Source of the DNA: Cricetomys ansorgei
Taxonomy: Eukaryota > Chordata > Mammalia > Rodentia > Nesomyidae
Reading direction: 5' to 3'
Assembly (NCBI GenBank): GCA_026225945.1
Contig: JAMJFZ010000289.1
Location: forward strand, 1,852,001-1,916,000
DNA length: 64,000 nucleotides
Below the pieces are notes generated by a model, which had not been told where the DNA came from, ran no database searches, and worked only from the letters and a program-made list of their open reading frames with translations. The position numbers and the translations under genes are program-made. Below, piece by piece: positions 11,851 to 22,745 of this stretch (its first letter is position 1; each line of letters begins with the position of its first letter).

Positions 11851-11975
11851 GTGAGAGGCAGAGAAAGAACATGAAGTTAGGTGGGTGGGGTGGTGGGAGG
11901 AACTGGGAGAAGTTAGGGGAGGGAAAGTAAAATCAAAATGCATAATACTAGACATATTTTAACAAAAATAATAGA

Positions 11976-12334
11976 CAACGAACATTTAAGATCCCAAATA
12001 GCCTCTGTTTTATTTTTATTTTGTTTTTCTATTTGGCAATGTTTATTATGAATAATTTACTTGAGATAAGTATAATTTTGCATCTTTAAGATATACTGCT
12101 TGATAATGCAAAGTTTCATGTTAAACGAGTAAGTTTCAACTACTTTTATCATAAGAGAAATAAAAGTTAGTTTATCTCTTTCGATGAAGCACTCATCATT
12201 GCATATGTATTTTCTTTCTCAATTAATCCCTCAGCTTCATTGGGTTCAATGGGCAAATAGAAATTGTATGTACTGAGGTGTTCTGGAGGGAAGACATGTT
12301 TCTTCCTCTGCTTTCATATCTAGTTCCCCAAATG
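11976..12334. other. unassigned AT-rich DNA
   Basis: No feature recognised. Confidence 0.5.
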
Positions 12335-12945
12335 TTCCTTACACCAGGCATGTGAAGGCTGCTTCCTCACAACAAATAGTGCATGCTCAGATACTAGTTC
12401 AGTTCAGTTCTGACACCATCTGCCTGGGGAGAATTGGATGGTCCAGCCTCTACGACTGCCCAAAGTTTAGATGCCCGTTGCAGGATCAGGTTAAGGTCTA
12501 TGCTTCTTACCAAACAGCTATAAATAGTGTCAGGTCCCAAAGAATCCCAGGAAAAATGGCTAAATGCAGTGCCTATTAGCATGCCATGGGAACTGCTGAC
12601 CACCAGGCTCACCAGTGCCTGTGGCTCCTTTTTGCTCTTCTCATCCCAGGCCCCTAAACCTAAGCCTCTCCAGCCCAGGGCTTCCTTTCTCCCAGCTTCT
12701 GGCTCCTATATAACCCAACAATTTTGGCTATGCACTTTCTTGGTTCCCCTGGGTCTTTCTCTTGCCCTCTTGACTTTTCTCTTGACCTCCTCTCTTTTGT
12801 TCCCTCTCTCTTGTCTTCCTCACTTACCCTCCCCCATCTCCTCTCATGTCCATTTAGTCTAGACTCTTCCACACACCTCTGGTTGTTCTCTCTCATATCT
12901 GCAATAAAATCCTTCTCCTCACCCATACCTTGGAGCTTCCATGTC
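12335..12945 (+). mobile_element. candidate ERV LTR with TATA box and poly(A) signal
   Basis: Organised like an LTR on the plus strand: a U3-like segment, a TATA box ('cctatataaccc', about 12,709-12,720), a C/T-rich R/U5-like segment (12,745-12,840), then AATAAA at 12,903-12,908 followed by 'cacccataccttggagc'. TATA to AATAAA is about 190 bp, reasonable for R. Family not identified and no second LTR nearby, so it would be solo. It could instead be a chance arrangement. Confidence 0.45.
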
Positions 12946-13450
12946 CTTATTTAATTAATAAAAGTTCCTCATCTCTCCTGTGCTCCCTTATCCTTCTGGA
13001 GTATCTCACAGGATTCAGGGATGTTCTTTTATATATATTTATATGTCACTTAGCGAAAGCTATTGCAATGCATGCAGATAACAGCCAGGTGGAAGAGTCC
13101 GTGGAGAGTTTCATGGGCCTTGAATGCTTCCTCCAGGAATGTTCCCCTCCAGGGACCTCATGAATTTGGAAGTTTCCTGAAGCCTGTCCTTTTAGAACTT
13201 TTACAGAGAAGACTTGGTAACATAGTCATGGTTGATTGCATTATCTGATGGGAATTGACTTAGCTTTCATCCCTCTCCCTTTCCTGGAGTTTGGGGTGGG
13301 ATTGAAATGGGATGAGATGGGATTGAGAGCTCAATGACTGCACCAGAGAACTCAAGTCAAGGAACCCTCACTCATTCTTCATTGTCTTCAGTTCATTCTC
13401 TGTTCACAAAGTAGGCTACTTGAGACTCGCTAACTTATGAAAAATAGAGT
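12946..13450. other. unassigned DNA
   Basis: No feature recognised; mildly GGGATGAGATGGGA-repetitive at about 13,300-13,325. Confidence 0.5.
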
Positions 13451-13543
13451 TGCTCTCTCTCTCTCCCTCTCTCCCTGTCCCTCTCCCTCTGTCTCTCTCT
13501 GTCCCTCTCTATCTCTCTGTCTGTCTTTCTCCCTCCTTCTGTC

Positions 13544-13613
<70 letters not shown>

Positions 13614-13628
13614 CCCGACTCTCTCTCC
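13451..13628. repeat. (CT)n microsatellite, compound
   Basis: A 178-bp pyrimidine tract with an impure left half (ccctctccctgtcc, ctgt units) and a pure (CT)n core at about 13,543-13,607. Long Ser/Leu or Arg/Glu open frames through it are artefacts of the repeat. Confidence 0.95.
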
Positions 13629-14943
13629 CAGAAGGTAGATAGTACAAAAAGTGCATTTTCCTACATGGCTACTGAAGGCCTAATAGAAGACAAACAGAAG
13701 AGAAGTGTGCATGTGAAGATGAATACCATATGTGTGACAGAATGGAGGGAGCACCAGGCTTGTTTAATAACAGTCTACCCTCATGAGAACTACATTACTC
13801 CTTTCCAGAGACTGACTCTACATGTCCTTCTATCTCTTAAAAGTTCTGGTTATCTCTCAACACCTTCAATGGGAAACCAAGCCTCAACAGACTGATATAG
13901 ACAGACCTTATTAAAATGATAGTAGTCACTTTGTTAGTATAAAAAGACCACCTAAGAGACTCAAGAGTTTTAGATACTAGGAGGCTGGATCCAGGAGCAG
14001 GGACCAAATAGTTATATATTTCATATTACAAGTATTTAAAGTATTAGTTTGCTGTGTATACACGTTGTAGGGTAAGAACCCAAATCAGCTGACTACCTGT
14101 CACCTCATGTAACTACTTTGTGTTGTGTGTGGTAAGTAAATTTGAGATGTGCTGTCTGATTCAGTGTCTAATTTGGATGCTGTTATCTCCCTTTACAAAG
14201 TACAAGTTTTTGTTTTGTCAAGTTGTGGTTTCTTTTGGTTTTCACTTTGTTCATTGTTTTTGTTTTGCTTTATTTTGTTTTTGTCCATCTTTTATAATGT
14301 TAACAAATGAAGGGTCCAATAAGAACTACTGTATCGTGACCAGAACACACATTTCATTCCTTCCTATAGTGATATTTTGAGCATTGAGTTTACTAGGATT
14401 TTTCTTTGCTATATCTTAGTGAATTGAATTTTATTTGTAATATTCTTCATTTTCCTTCTTTGTCTTTGCAAGTGGATAATTTGCCTTACACTCCCCTTGT
14501 GACCCCTCAGAATTTTTCATTTTTAGCTTTAAAATGTGTAATAATACATTTATGTTTTTGTTTTAGTTAGGTGTCAAAATGAAATGATTCTTTCAAAGAA
14601 GATCATGTGAACGGAGTTTATTCAGCCCAAAGCTATTTATAAAGACGAAAAACCACACAGAGGTGAAAAACACCTTCAGCAGCTCATCAGTGGAAGTGTC
14701 ACCAACTCTAGCCTCAGAGAAGAGAAGATATGGACCTAGAAAACCACGTCTTTCCTATTTAGCTATCAACCAATCTATCTATCTATATCGTTCTCTTTTT
14801 CTCAGTTTCTTTCTTTCTCTTTGCCTGATTTAGCAGTGACCACATACTGACAGGAGTAGACAGTCTTAGGTGAACACCAGGGATACAGAAAGGAAAATAA
14901 ATCCATTCAACCTCTCTTTCCTTCGTCTCTCTCATAGATCTTA
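13629..14943. other. single-copy DNA
   Basis: No repeat body or exon recognised. T-rich patches at 14,210-14,290 and a short (CTAT)n at 14,776-14,790. Confidence 0.5.
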
Positions 14944-15357
14944 GTTAAAGGTTTGACTTGCTGTGATAAAACTCCATGACCAAAAACAACTTGAGGATGA
15001 AAGCGTTTATTTGGCTTACGTGTTCTGAATCACAATTCATTGAGAGAAGCCAAAGCAGGAACTCAAATAGGGTCAGAAGCTGGAGGTAGGAGCTTATGCA
15101 GAGGCAGCAGAGGAATGCAGCTTATTGGCTTGTTCCCTATGACTTGCTCAGACTGCTTTTCTATATAACTTAGAACCCCCTGCCCAGGGGTGGCACCACC
15201 CACAGTGGGCTAGGCCCTCCCATATCAATTACTAATTAAGATAGTGTCCCTCATGTTAACTAACAGACCAGTTTGGTGGAGGCGTTTTGTCAATTGATAG
15301 TCTCTCTTCCCAAATGACTCTCGCTTGTGTCAAGTTGACACAGAACTAGCCAGCCCA
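14944..15357 (-). mobile_element. rodent MaLR-type LTR, antisense
   Basis: On the minus strand it reads 'ggctagttctgtgtcaactt', '...atgagggacactatctt', 'cactgtgggtggtgccacc', 'aaagcagtctgagcaagtca', 'acgtaagccaaataaacgc' (poly(A) signal) and 'ggtcatggagttttatcac'. This is the same family as the partial copy at 40,962-41,186. No internal region is seen, so it is solo. Confidence 0.8.
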
Positions 15358-15779
15358 GCTTCCCAACAGAAGAATCATGATGATGTAATCCACTCAATTT
15401 AGCTTTCTAGGACAGAAGACTGGTACGGGATCGGAGATTTTACTAAGTTAAACCAAAAAAAAGAATCCCTAGCCCCGCCCCTTAGCCCAACTTAACCTGA
15501 TGAATAACAATGCCCCATCTCCTGCCACCCACTGACCATTCCTTATTTTAGATTCACAGGATAGTAAATTTCAAAATTGGTCATTAGAATTACTTTACAG
15601 TCACTGCTTATTTGGGGTACTCTTATTTTGTTGTTGTTGTTGTTGCTGTTGTTCCACTCCCCACTCTGTGTTCAAACTTCATCCTGATTTTTGTCCTAGC
15701 AAGTGTTTGTGGATATTTCTCCAAGACTACAATGAAAAAAAAAAATCTTGATTTCACTTTCTCTCTTAAGCTATGGTTC
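15358..15779. other. unassigned DNA with short TTG repeat
   Basis: A (TTG)n at about 15,629-15,652 and an A-run at 15,736; otherwise nothing recognised. Confidence 0.5.
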
Positions 15780-16200
15780 TGTTTGGCTTTCCAGGTTGAC
15801 AATTCATTTCTCTTTCCTTCGCCACTCAAAAAAGATGCGATTGTTGTCTGGCTTCTAGTGTTTAAGTTGAGAAATCTGTTGGGGTTTTTTTTTTTTTGTT
15901 TGTTTGTTTGTTAGTAATTTATATTCCCTTAAATTATCTTTTTGCTGTTATTTAGAATTTTGTTATTCATGTTTAGAAATTTTAAAATATGGATATGAAT
16001 TTAATTTTGGTGTATAATTTGCCATGCTTCTGAAATACAAGAATTCTTGATTTTCATGACTTCTTTACAGTTCTGTCACTGTCATCGTACTGTTCACGGC
16101 TTTCTTTAAAGCCCTCACCTGCCTTCCCTGTCTTATTCTGCATCTTAGAATGACTTATTCTATTCTTGCAAGGAATTTTTCTCATTCTCCCAATGTATAG
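15780..16200 (-). repeat. possible L1M internal fragment, antisense
   Basis: 'gtctggcttctagtgtttaa' plus 'gagaaatctgttgg' and later AT-rich text resemble an antisense mammalian L1 segment. Interrupted by a T-run and (TTTG)n at 15,884-15,912. Weak evidence. Confidence 0.35.
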
Positions 16201-16581
16201 TTTAGATCATTTTAACAGTTTAATTATAATGTTTTAAAAGCAACAAGTATTGACTGAAATTATTGTTAGCTGAAACTGACTTGTTTTTAAGAGTCATAGT
16301 CAAATTGATTGGATCCTCGTGTGTCTCATAGTTTAAAAGTAGAACTTCTTCCCACCCTTTAGCTGAGATAGTAAGCCCCCTCTCAGAGTTTTGGAATGTC
16401 TTGTTTTCAAGTGTGAGACGGAGAAATGAGAGCGTGGGCCCATGGAGGCTGTTCATGTAAATCCCCCTCCTTTTATGCATACTTAAACTTATTCTTTAGC
16501 TTAGTCGTATTTATTTTATTTCCCAATGTATTTAATTGGAGTAGAGTTGTATGACTAACCCTTTCCCTTTCCTCCTTCCAG
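16201..16581. other. unassigned DNA
   Basis: No feature recognised; ends in a polypyrimidine tract abutting the exon-like segment. Confidence 0.4.
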
Positions 16582-16765
16582 CCTCTCCCAGATACCCTCC
16601 TTCCAGCCACAGACTTTCTGATATTTTGTCCCTGAAAATCGTTCTGGTCCCTCTTCTCCGAGCACTGGATGCAGGAGATGTGATGGTGGTGTATCCACTG
16701 GCGCTTGTCTGCCCACAATCCTTTGATTCCAGCAGTTGTGGTTCCCAGTGTGGTCTCCATTGGAG
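16582..16765 (+). other. exon-like segment (acceptor/donor flanked), unproven
   Basis: A strong-looking acceptor (polypyrimidine 'cctttcctccttccag' ending at 16,581) and a strong-looking donor (GGAG then GTAAGA at 16,766) bound 184 bp, with one plus-strand frame open across. No domain is recognisable. It could equally be a decoy inside an unrecognised rodent repeat, and a minus-strand frame is also open here. Confidence 0.2.
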
Positions 16766-17061
16766 GTAAGAAGAGGCTTCTTCGATGATAGGTGGTATCC
16801 ACACTTACCTGTGTGTATAAAGTTGAGATTTAGAGTCAGAAAACGAGAGGGGACTTCTACTGGGGAGGAGGGAGAGAGGTCTATACAGAAATAGGAGAGA
16901 CAGGGGACAAATAGCATCAAAGTGTTTGATAAAGCTGCAAGGGATCATATTAATTTATGTTAACGTAAAATTATGTACAACCCATATAAGCATATATGTA
17001 CATCTCAAAGGAATTTATTCCTCTCAAGCTGATGGTGCTTCCACAAGAACCCTAAAATAAC
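16766..17061. other. unassigned DNA
   Basis: No feature recognised before the poly(A) run. Confidence 0.5.
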
Positions 17062-17085
17062 AAAAAAAAAAAAAAAAAAAAAAAA
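17062..17085 (+). repeat. poly(A) run of 24
   Basis: Pure A24 with no recognised SINE body upstream. It may be the tail of an unrecognised retroposed sequence or simple expansion. Confidence 0.9.
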
Positions 17086-18209
17086 CAAAAACCAATGCCA
17101 GGCCCAGGAAACCACCTGTTGAATGGTCGATCAGAGTAGTTCGAATTACTTTCCAATCAATTAAGACTATTGCTTTTGCCCTTGGTTGCCTCTTAGAGTA
17201 CGGAGGTAAGAACTTACTGGTAAAGACACCACACGCTTAGAACACACGATTCCTATGGTTTGAGCTAGATCTGACTTGAAAGCCTCTACCTGCAGCCTAG
17301 CTTCCGTGGTACCAGAAAATAACAAGCAAGCTGCCAAGAGAAGGAAGCAGTTAAGCAGTCCTACCCTATAGCATAAGGTAGGCAAGTTCATAGGCAACAC
17401 CTATGAACTTCAACAATGACCAGCACAGCAAGATATCCACCAAGGAGGCAGCCTGTGGCACTCACATGTTGGTGGTACCCAGCAGCTGTCTTATTGCATT
17501 AAAAGCCCATTTAGCAGGAGGGAACCAAGTCAGCTTCCCTGGGTAGTGAGCTATTAGACCTTTTAAAAGAATCTATTACCACCACTTTGTTAGAACAACA
17601 TAATTCCTTACTATGTTTTATGTTTAATTTTTAAAAATAGTACTGAGATTAAATCGCTTAGAATTAGCTCATCAAAATTAATTTTCAGCATGTTGGCTAT
17701 AGTTAATAGTGATTATATATCTGGAAAATGCCCAGAGAGAGGTATTGAGTATCCTTGTCACAAAATGGTAACGTTGTAATGTTTTTGCTAATTAGATTAA
17801 ATCCTTTCACAATATATTTCAAACCTTCACGTTGCATATACGTATGTACAATTGTAGGTGTTTATTTGAAAAGTTAAATTTTGTAGAAAGACATTGACTT
17901 TAACTGTGCATGTAGTTTTTGCTCATATCTACTTGTCCATCTACGTATGGGCTATGTGTACCCGTGAGTCACATTCTTCGGCTAAAGCATTGTGGGTGGA
18001 AATAAGGTTTTAGGGACGGTGTCACTATTTGTTCAGCAAATACTCGATGAGTGCACTGTGCTATGTGTAAATACCACTGCCCTTGTACAGATCAGTAAGT
18101 AAGGTCATTGATCACTGGCTTAACCAATTATGTACTGAGGTCAGAGGACGCCACTAGACTGGGACAGCACATCAAAGCAGTACAGAGAGCCACCGAAAGT
18201 GAATATTAG
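17086..18209. other. single-copy DNA; possible L2 fragment
   Basis: At about 18,030-18,075, 'tgttcagcaaatactcgatg' followed by 'agtgcactgtgctatg' resembles the antisense L2 3' end, but is too short to be sure. Otherwise nothing recognised. Confidence 0.4.
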
Positions 18210-18425
18210 AGGCTGAAGAATAGACTCATAGGTTAAGAGTTTTGCTGCTTTTGACTCCCACCACCCATAGTATGACTTTCAAACATCTGCGACTACAATC
18301 CCAGGGAATTCAACACACTTTACTGATCTCTTCGGGTGGGAACCAGGTACACACACGCTTATGTACCTACAAACGTGCAGGCAAAACATTCATAATCATA
18401 AAATAAAATAATAAATAAATCAAAA
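18210..18425 (+). repeat. B2/B3-type SINE (tRNA-derived), sense
   Basis: Diverged tRNA-derived head ('aggttaagagttttgctgct'), then 'catctgcgactacaatccc', 'gtgcaggcaaaacattcat' and an 'aaaataaaataataaataaa' tail. The Pol III boxes are eroded. Confidence 0.75.
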
Positions 18426-20249
18426 AAAATTAAAGGGTTGTTAATGGAAAGGCTCATGTTTTAAAACCAGCCGAAGTACATTCACTAAGACAGTCACTTA
18501 CAAGTCCTTGTGTGTTTCTATTGTTGAAAAATGAGGTCAGCTCAATCAATGGGTTAAAATCACACGACCAACTTTAATGAAGGCCAAGCATCCATGTTAG
18601 TGTAGTCATTATGGTTTCCAAATAACACACTCTACAAACAGTTGTTCCGATCCTGTCCTCACAAGACACCACAGAGTAGGCGCTTTTAAAACAAGGAAAC
18701 AATGCCGTAGAGAGTAACCGGCCTGAGTTTATGAGCTATTAAGTGTATGAGCTAGATGGGAAGCGAGGCTTATGAGTTAAATCATGTTCTTTCCACTCCA
18801 CCTCTCCACCTCCCAAGTAGTAAGTGCCTCTTCATGGAAATGTGGGATCTTTAGCTGCCCAGATACATTCACACTGTGAATTAAAAGCTCACTTGATGTC
18901 AGTGTGGGGAAGCATTCAATTCATTACGGTCGGGCCTGTTTTCTTCAATGTTTCCTTCCATGTTTCCTTTCTGTGCTGCTATTGGCCTCCACTCATTGTG
19001 ACGGTCTGTTGGAGTGCCGCACAGAAGTGTCAGCATCATGACTGAGCAGGAGGCTCCGCATTTGATAGTGTATTTGCAGAGTGTGTGCTTGGTCGCCAAA
19101 GTAAGCATCTCATTCTTTCCCTGGCTCAAGAAACTTCAATTTTACTGAACAACAGAAGAACATAGATCAGATTTCCATTGTCTGATGACAGCACCACATA
19201 GCTCAGTGGGATCTACCTCTTGTCTTCCCACGATCTTACCGTGACCAACATAACTAACGATAGCATTGTAATGCCTAACACCACCGTCCCAGAATCTGCA
19301 CCTGAAACTTTCAACTCTGTTCTAATCTTATGTTCGGCTTCTACTAAACATTCATTAATCCTGGTTTGAAAACTAAAGAATAGCCTTCTATTTTTCCCAG
19401 CCAAAAAGAAGAAAAATTAATAGCATATTGGTGGACGATTTCAATTTTTTTTTTTTTGTAGCAGTTAGATCCTTCTCCAAGTACAAGAAGTTTCTGGAAA
19501 AGAAATAGTCTGAAGCAAATTTTTCCAGAAGCTCTCACCTCATTGTCCTTGCAAAAAAGTGTGCTGCTGAATTACCTCTTCTGACGTATGGCTGTTTAAT
19601 TCTGCCGGTAAAGGTTACACGAACACGTTCCATATCCAAAAACTTGGAATCACCAAGGAGCGGTTGAAAATAATGCAAATGTTAGCACAGTACGAAGCAG
19701 AGATTATTGTTCAAAAAATATGCTTGTCCTGGTCTATTTCAATCCTATAACTTGAGTCATTTCTAAACATCTGAAAGCAGAGTAATTTCAGGGAGAAATC
19801 TGTTTCAGTTTTCTCTCATTTTTCTTCCCGGAGGCAGAATTTTGCAGAACTTACTTTAGACTCACAGAAAAGTTACTACTCAATTTGCAGATGGTTTTGT
19901 TATTCCCAATTAGGAAGCACAGTTCCCAGCAGTTCCCGTGGGTGTTGCCGATTCTTCCTGCGATGGTTTCTATCTAGTTTGATCTTGAGTTCAAATTGTG
20001 AGTGTAGACAGAAGCTCTACTCTTCCCCACTTTGAAATTCAGACGGTTTGGTTGTGGATGTTCACAGGAGGCTTCTGTCCTGTCAGAAGTCTGAGGATTA
20101 AATCTCATGGCGGCGACCAGGCGTTCCCCTCATAGGACCCTTGTCTCTATTGGCAGTCACCTTGTGATTCTTGTCCAGCATGAGTCCAGTTTATTCCTAC
20201 CAAGAGAGCCACCCACTAAGAGAGAATCCTGACCAAAAAGTTAGGTCCA
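18426..20249. other. single-copy DNA
   Basis: No recognised repeat or exon. Poly(T) at 19,446-19,458. Several short open frames show no domains. Confidence 0.5.
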
Positions 20250-20690
20250 AGGTCAGTGTGTCAAGTAAGAAGTGACAAGAAAATGAACTTAACGTGTGTC
20301 AAGTAGAAGAAATTTATTACGTGCGGATCCTAGAGAGAATTGAAGAGCCCATGGGAGCCCAATGAGAAGGAAGTCCCCAGGCAGTGGGAGAAGAAGGAAG
20401 GAGGCTGCAGAAGAGAATCTGTGGAATTGTGCTTTATAGTCAGGTCCATGGACTGTATTCATTTTTTTTTTTTTTTATAGTTTCTCTGGGAGGTTGTAGA
20501 TTGTCAGGTTTTAAGAAAAGAAGCCAAAATACATGCATCCTCAAATAACTCTGGTGTTGGTCATTGGGTTTTATTATGGTCAGTAGGTATTGTGTTTGTA
20601 TTACATTTGGGGCCAGGGAGGTGAGAAAAGAGAGAGGCTATCTAAAAATCCCCACATAGGAGCAGAGTAGACCCAGCTTCCAACAGCGTC
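20250..20690 (-). repeat. possible antisense LTR-like segment
   Basis: Purine-rich sequence with an antisense poly(A)-signal-like 'aaatttatta' and a poly(T) at 20,462-20,477. The layout resembles an antisense rodent ERV LTR, but I cannot define its ends or family. Confidence 0.22.
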
Positions 20691-22564
20691 TGCGATGATT
20701 CAAAATGGCTGCAAAGGCCTCAAGTAAATTGACAAGTCTATGACATACACATAAAATTATGACATACATATAAAATGCCCTGTGTGCAAGCTGCTTTAAA
20801 AACTATAAATATAATAGTTAAAGGGTAATGATTCTAAAGCAGACTCCACATAGAGATTATAAACTGATTTTATACAGTTCCAGAAGTTTTCCCATAACGT
20901 TAGAGGACCAGAGAACTGACGTCTGAACAGCCTCTGGGAAAGTCAGTGCAGGAGAATCACCACTTGAGCCAATGCCTCTCCCTCCGAGTCTGCTTCACTC
21001 TGTTCTTTTTAAGAGCAATTCACTTTTGGTTACGTGCTTCCCTGGAACCACAGTCAACATAGTCTTTTAAGTGAACTGAGATGATTCCTGGTCCATTATT
21101 CACATTTGGTACAACACCTTTAATAAAAATAATCATCCGCACTGGTGAAGTGATGACTTCTAGACCCCGGTGGGTGATGGGACTTTTCCAGAATAAAATG
21201 GGCAGCAACACAGGCATGGTGTAGTTGGTGCGCTGTTTCCTTTTTAACTTCCTTTCAATGTCGCAGGGCGATGGCGAAATGATGATGACATCATGCCTTC
21301 CCAGACCTTTCAAATTGCTCGATGTTGCTCACCGTATTCACTAATAAAGTCTTAGGAAGTTGGGAAAGGGGCTGGGATTGGAAACTCACCCAGAGCAAGA
21401 CTCAGTTTTCAATAAGAAACAAAGAAGGTTGTGTCTAATTAGAACGTCAGGGTGATTTCAAGACGCCTGTGTAATTACCTGGGAAGGAAGCGAGCCAGGT
21501 GGATGGTAACACCTCTATGCAGGAGAAAGAGTCTATTTATATTGGTGCATTCACCCAACTATAATTTCTGAGTGCCCATGAAGGAAAATAAGATTTCTAC
21601 CTTTCGAAATGTTGTGTTAAGTGTATTTTAAGGTACCATGAGCCATGACTTTTACTGGAACTTTACATCATTAGACAACAAATGACCTGTTAATTTGATA
21701 TTAAGTTTAGCTCCATTTTTAGTTAAAGCTACAAGCTCTGAAGTTTTTGCTTTGAAGATTTCTTGCCGTAAAGTTGAATGAAACTATTTGGCTTCAAATT
21801 CATCAGTAATCATGTATTAATCAGACCATACATTCAAAATCACTTTCAATTTTATTTATTCTAAGCGAACTTAAAAAAAGAAAACTCATCAGATTATAGA
21901 GAAAAAAAACATTTTAAGGTAAAGGCAAATTCAGTTTGTAAACTGTAAATACAATAACTTCCATTGATTCACGACATAAATAAACTATTATAAAGAAAAC
22001 GGAGGAGTGTGGGATAAGTGATTACTTTCAACTCACAGTGGCAAATTCAGACAAAATAACACAAACACAACTTTTTACCTACTAGACACACGCGGAGCAC
22101 TTCACACACAGGTGCTTGAAGAACAGGGGCAGCTTGTCTCCAGTGGTAAGATGATGGACAGCCAGTAATTATTAGCACATGAGGATACTTCGAAGTATGG
22201 CTGCTATGTCCTTATGTTCACGAAGGGAATTATAGAGCCCTCTACTCCGATCCCTGAGATCCCTAACATGCTGCAGTATGTTAGCTCTCAAGTAGAGTAT
22301 GAGTTTCATTGCTGTCTTCACAGTGCCCTTAATCCGACAGCCAGCAAAAGGCACAGGGTGCCTGGATCCGGTTTACGGCAGTTGCTTACTAACTATATTC
22401 AAGTCTAATCACCGTAGTTGCTCTCGAGAAAAAAGCAAGGGCAGATTGGTACCCCAACGTTTATCCCGCATACCAGGAGTCAGCCTCTGGTCCCCACACG
22501 GGCCAGTGTCAATAGGAATTAGGGGGAAATTAGAAGGAAAGCTGGATTAGCTGATAAAATATTA
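20691..22564. other. single-copy DNA with one unassigned minus-strand open frame
   Basis: A 97-codon minus-strand frame (21,020-21,313) has mixed, non-low-complexity composition but no recognisable motif, signal peptide or splice context. The rest shows nothing. A-runs at 21,872 and 21,901. Confidence 0.4.
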
Positions 22565-22745
22565 CAAAGCAGAGCAGGTCAGTGGTTCAGCAGATAAAGG
22601 CACTTGCTGCCAAACCTGATGGATAAAGTAAGTTCCACCACTAGGGCTCATGTAAGGAAAGAGAATAAGTGACACCAGCAAGTTGTCCTCAGACGTCCAA
22701 AGTGGCACCTCCACCACCCACACACACCAAATTAAGTCTTTTAAA
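22565..22745 (+). repeat. B3 SINE, sense
   Basis: 'cagataaaggcacttgctgc', 'caaacctgatgg', 'agcaagttgtcctcagacgt' and 'cacccacacacaccaaatta' follow the B3 consensus order. The tRNA-derived head is diverged ('gtcagtggttc'). Confidence 0.85.

Larger units (their letters stand above)
7906..11975 (+). mobile_element. decayed Lx-type rodent L1, sense, internally deleted
   Basis: Sense-strand rodent L1 in collinear order: ORF1 remnant (about 7,940-8,960), start of ORF2 (about 9,000-9,480), a break marked by a B1 fragment, the end of ORF2 (about 9,583-10,256), a (GT)n, then the long rodent L1 3' UTR to about 11,975. The 3' UTR is marked by 'gataaatggggagggacctg', 'actaacactaaaggcttttt', 'agaagcttcttcttgtagtg', 'agagactctggagtgctcag', 'aactcacagagactgtgaca' and a T-rich then G-rich end. 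Some 2.5-3 kb of ORF2, including the core reverse transcriptase, is missing. Many frameshifts and stops make it immobile. Confidence 0.85.

Noticed and set aside
13435..13895. Ser/Leu-rich and Arg/Glu-rich frames up to 152 codons
   Set aside because: Translation of the (CT)n microsatellite.
17062..17085. A24 as a SINE tail
   Set aside because: No B1, B2, B3, B4 or ID body lies directly upstream.
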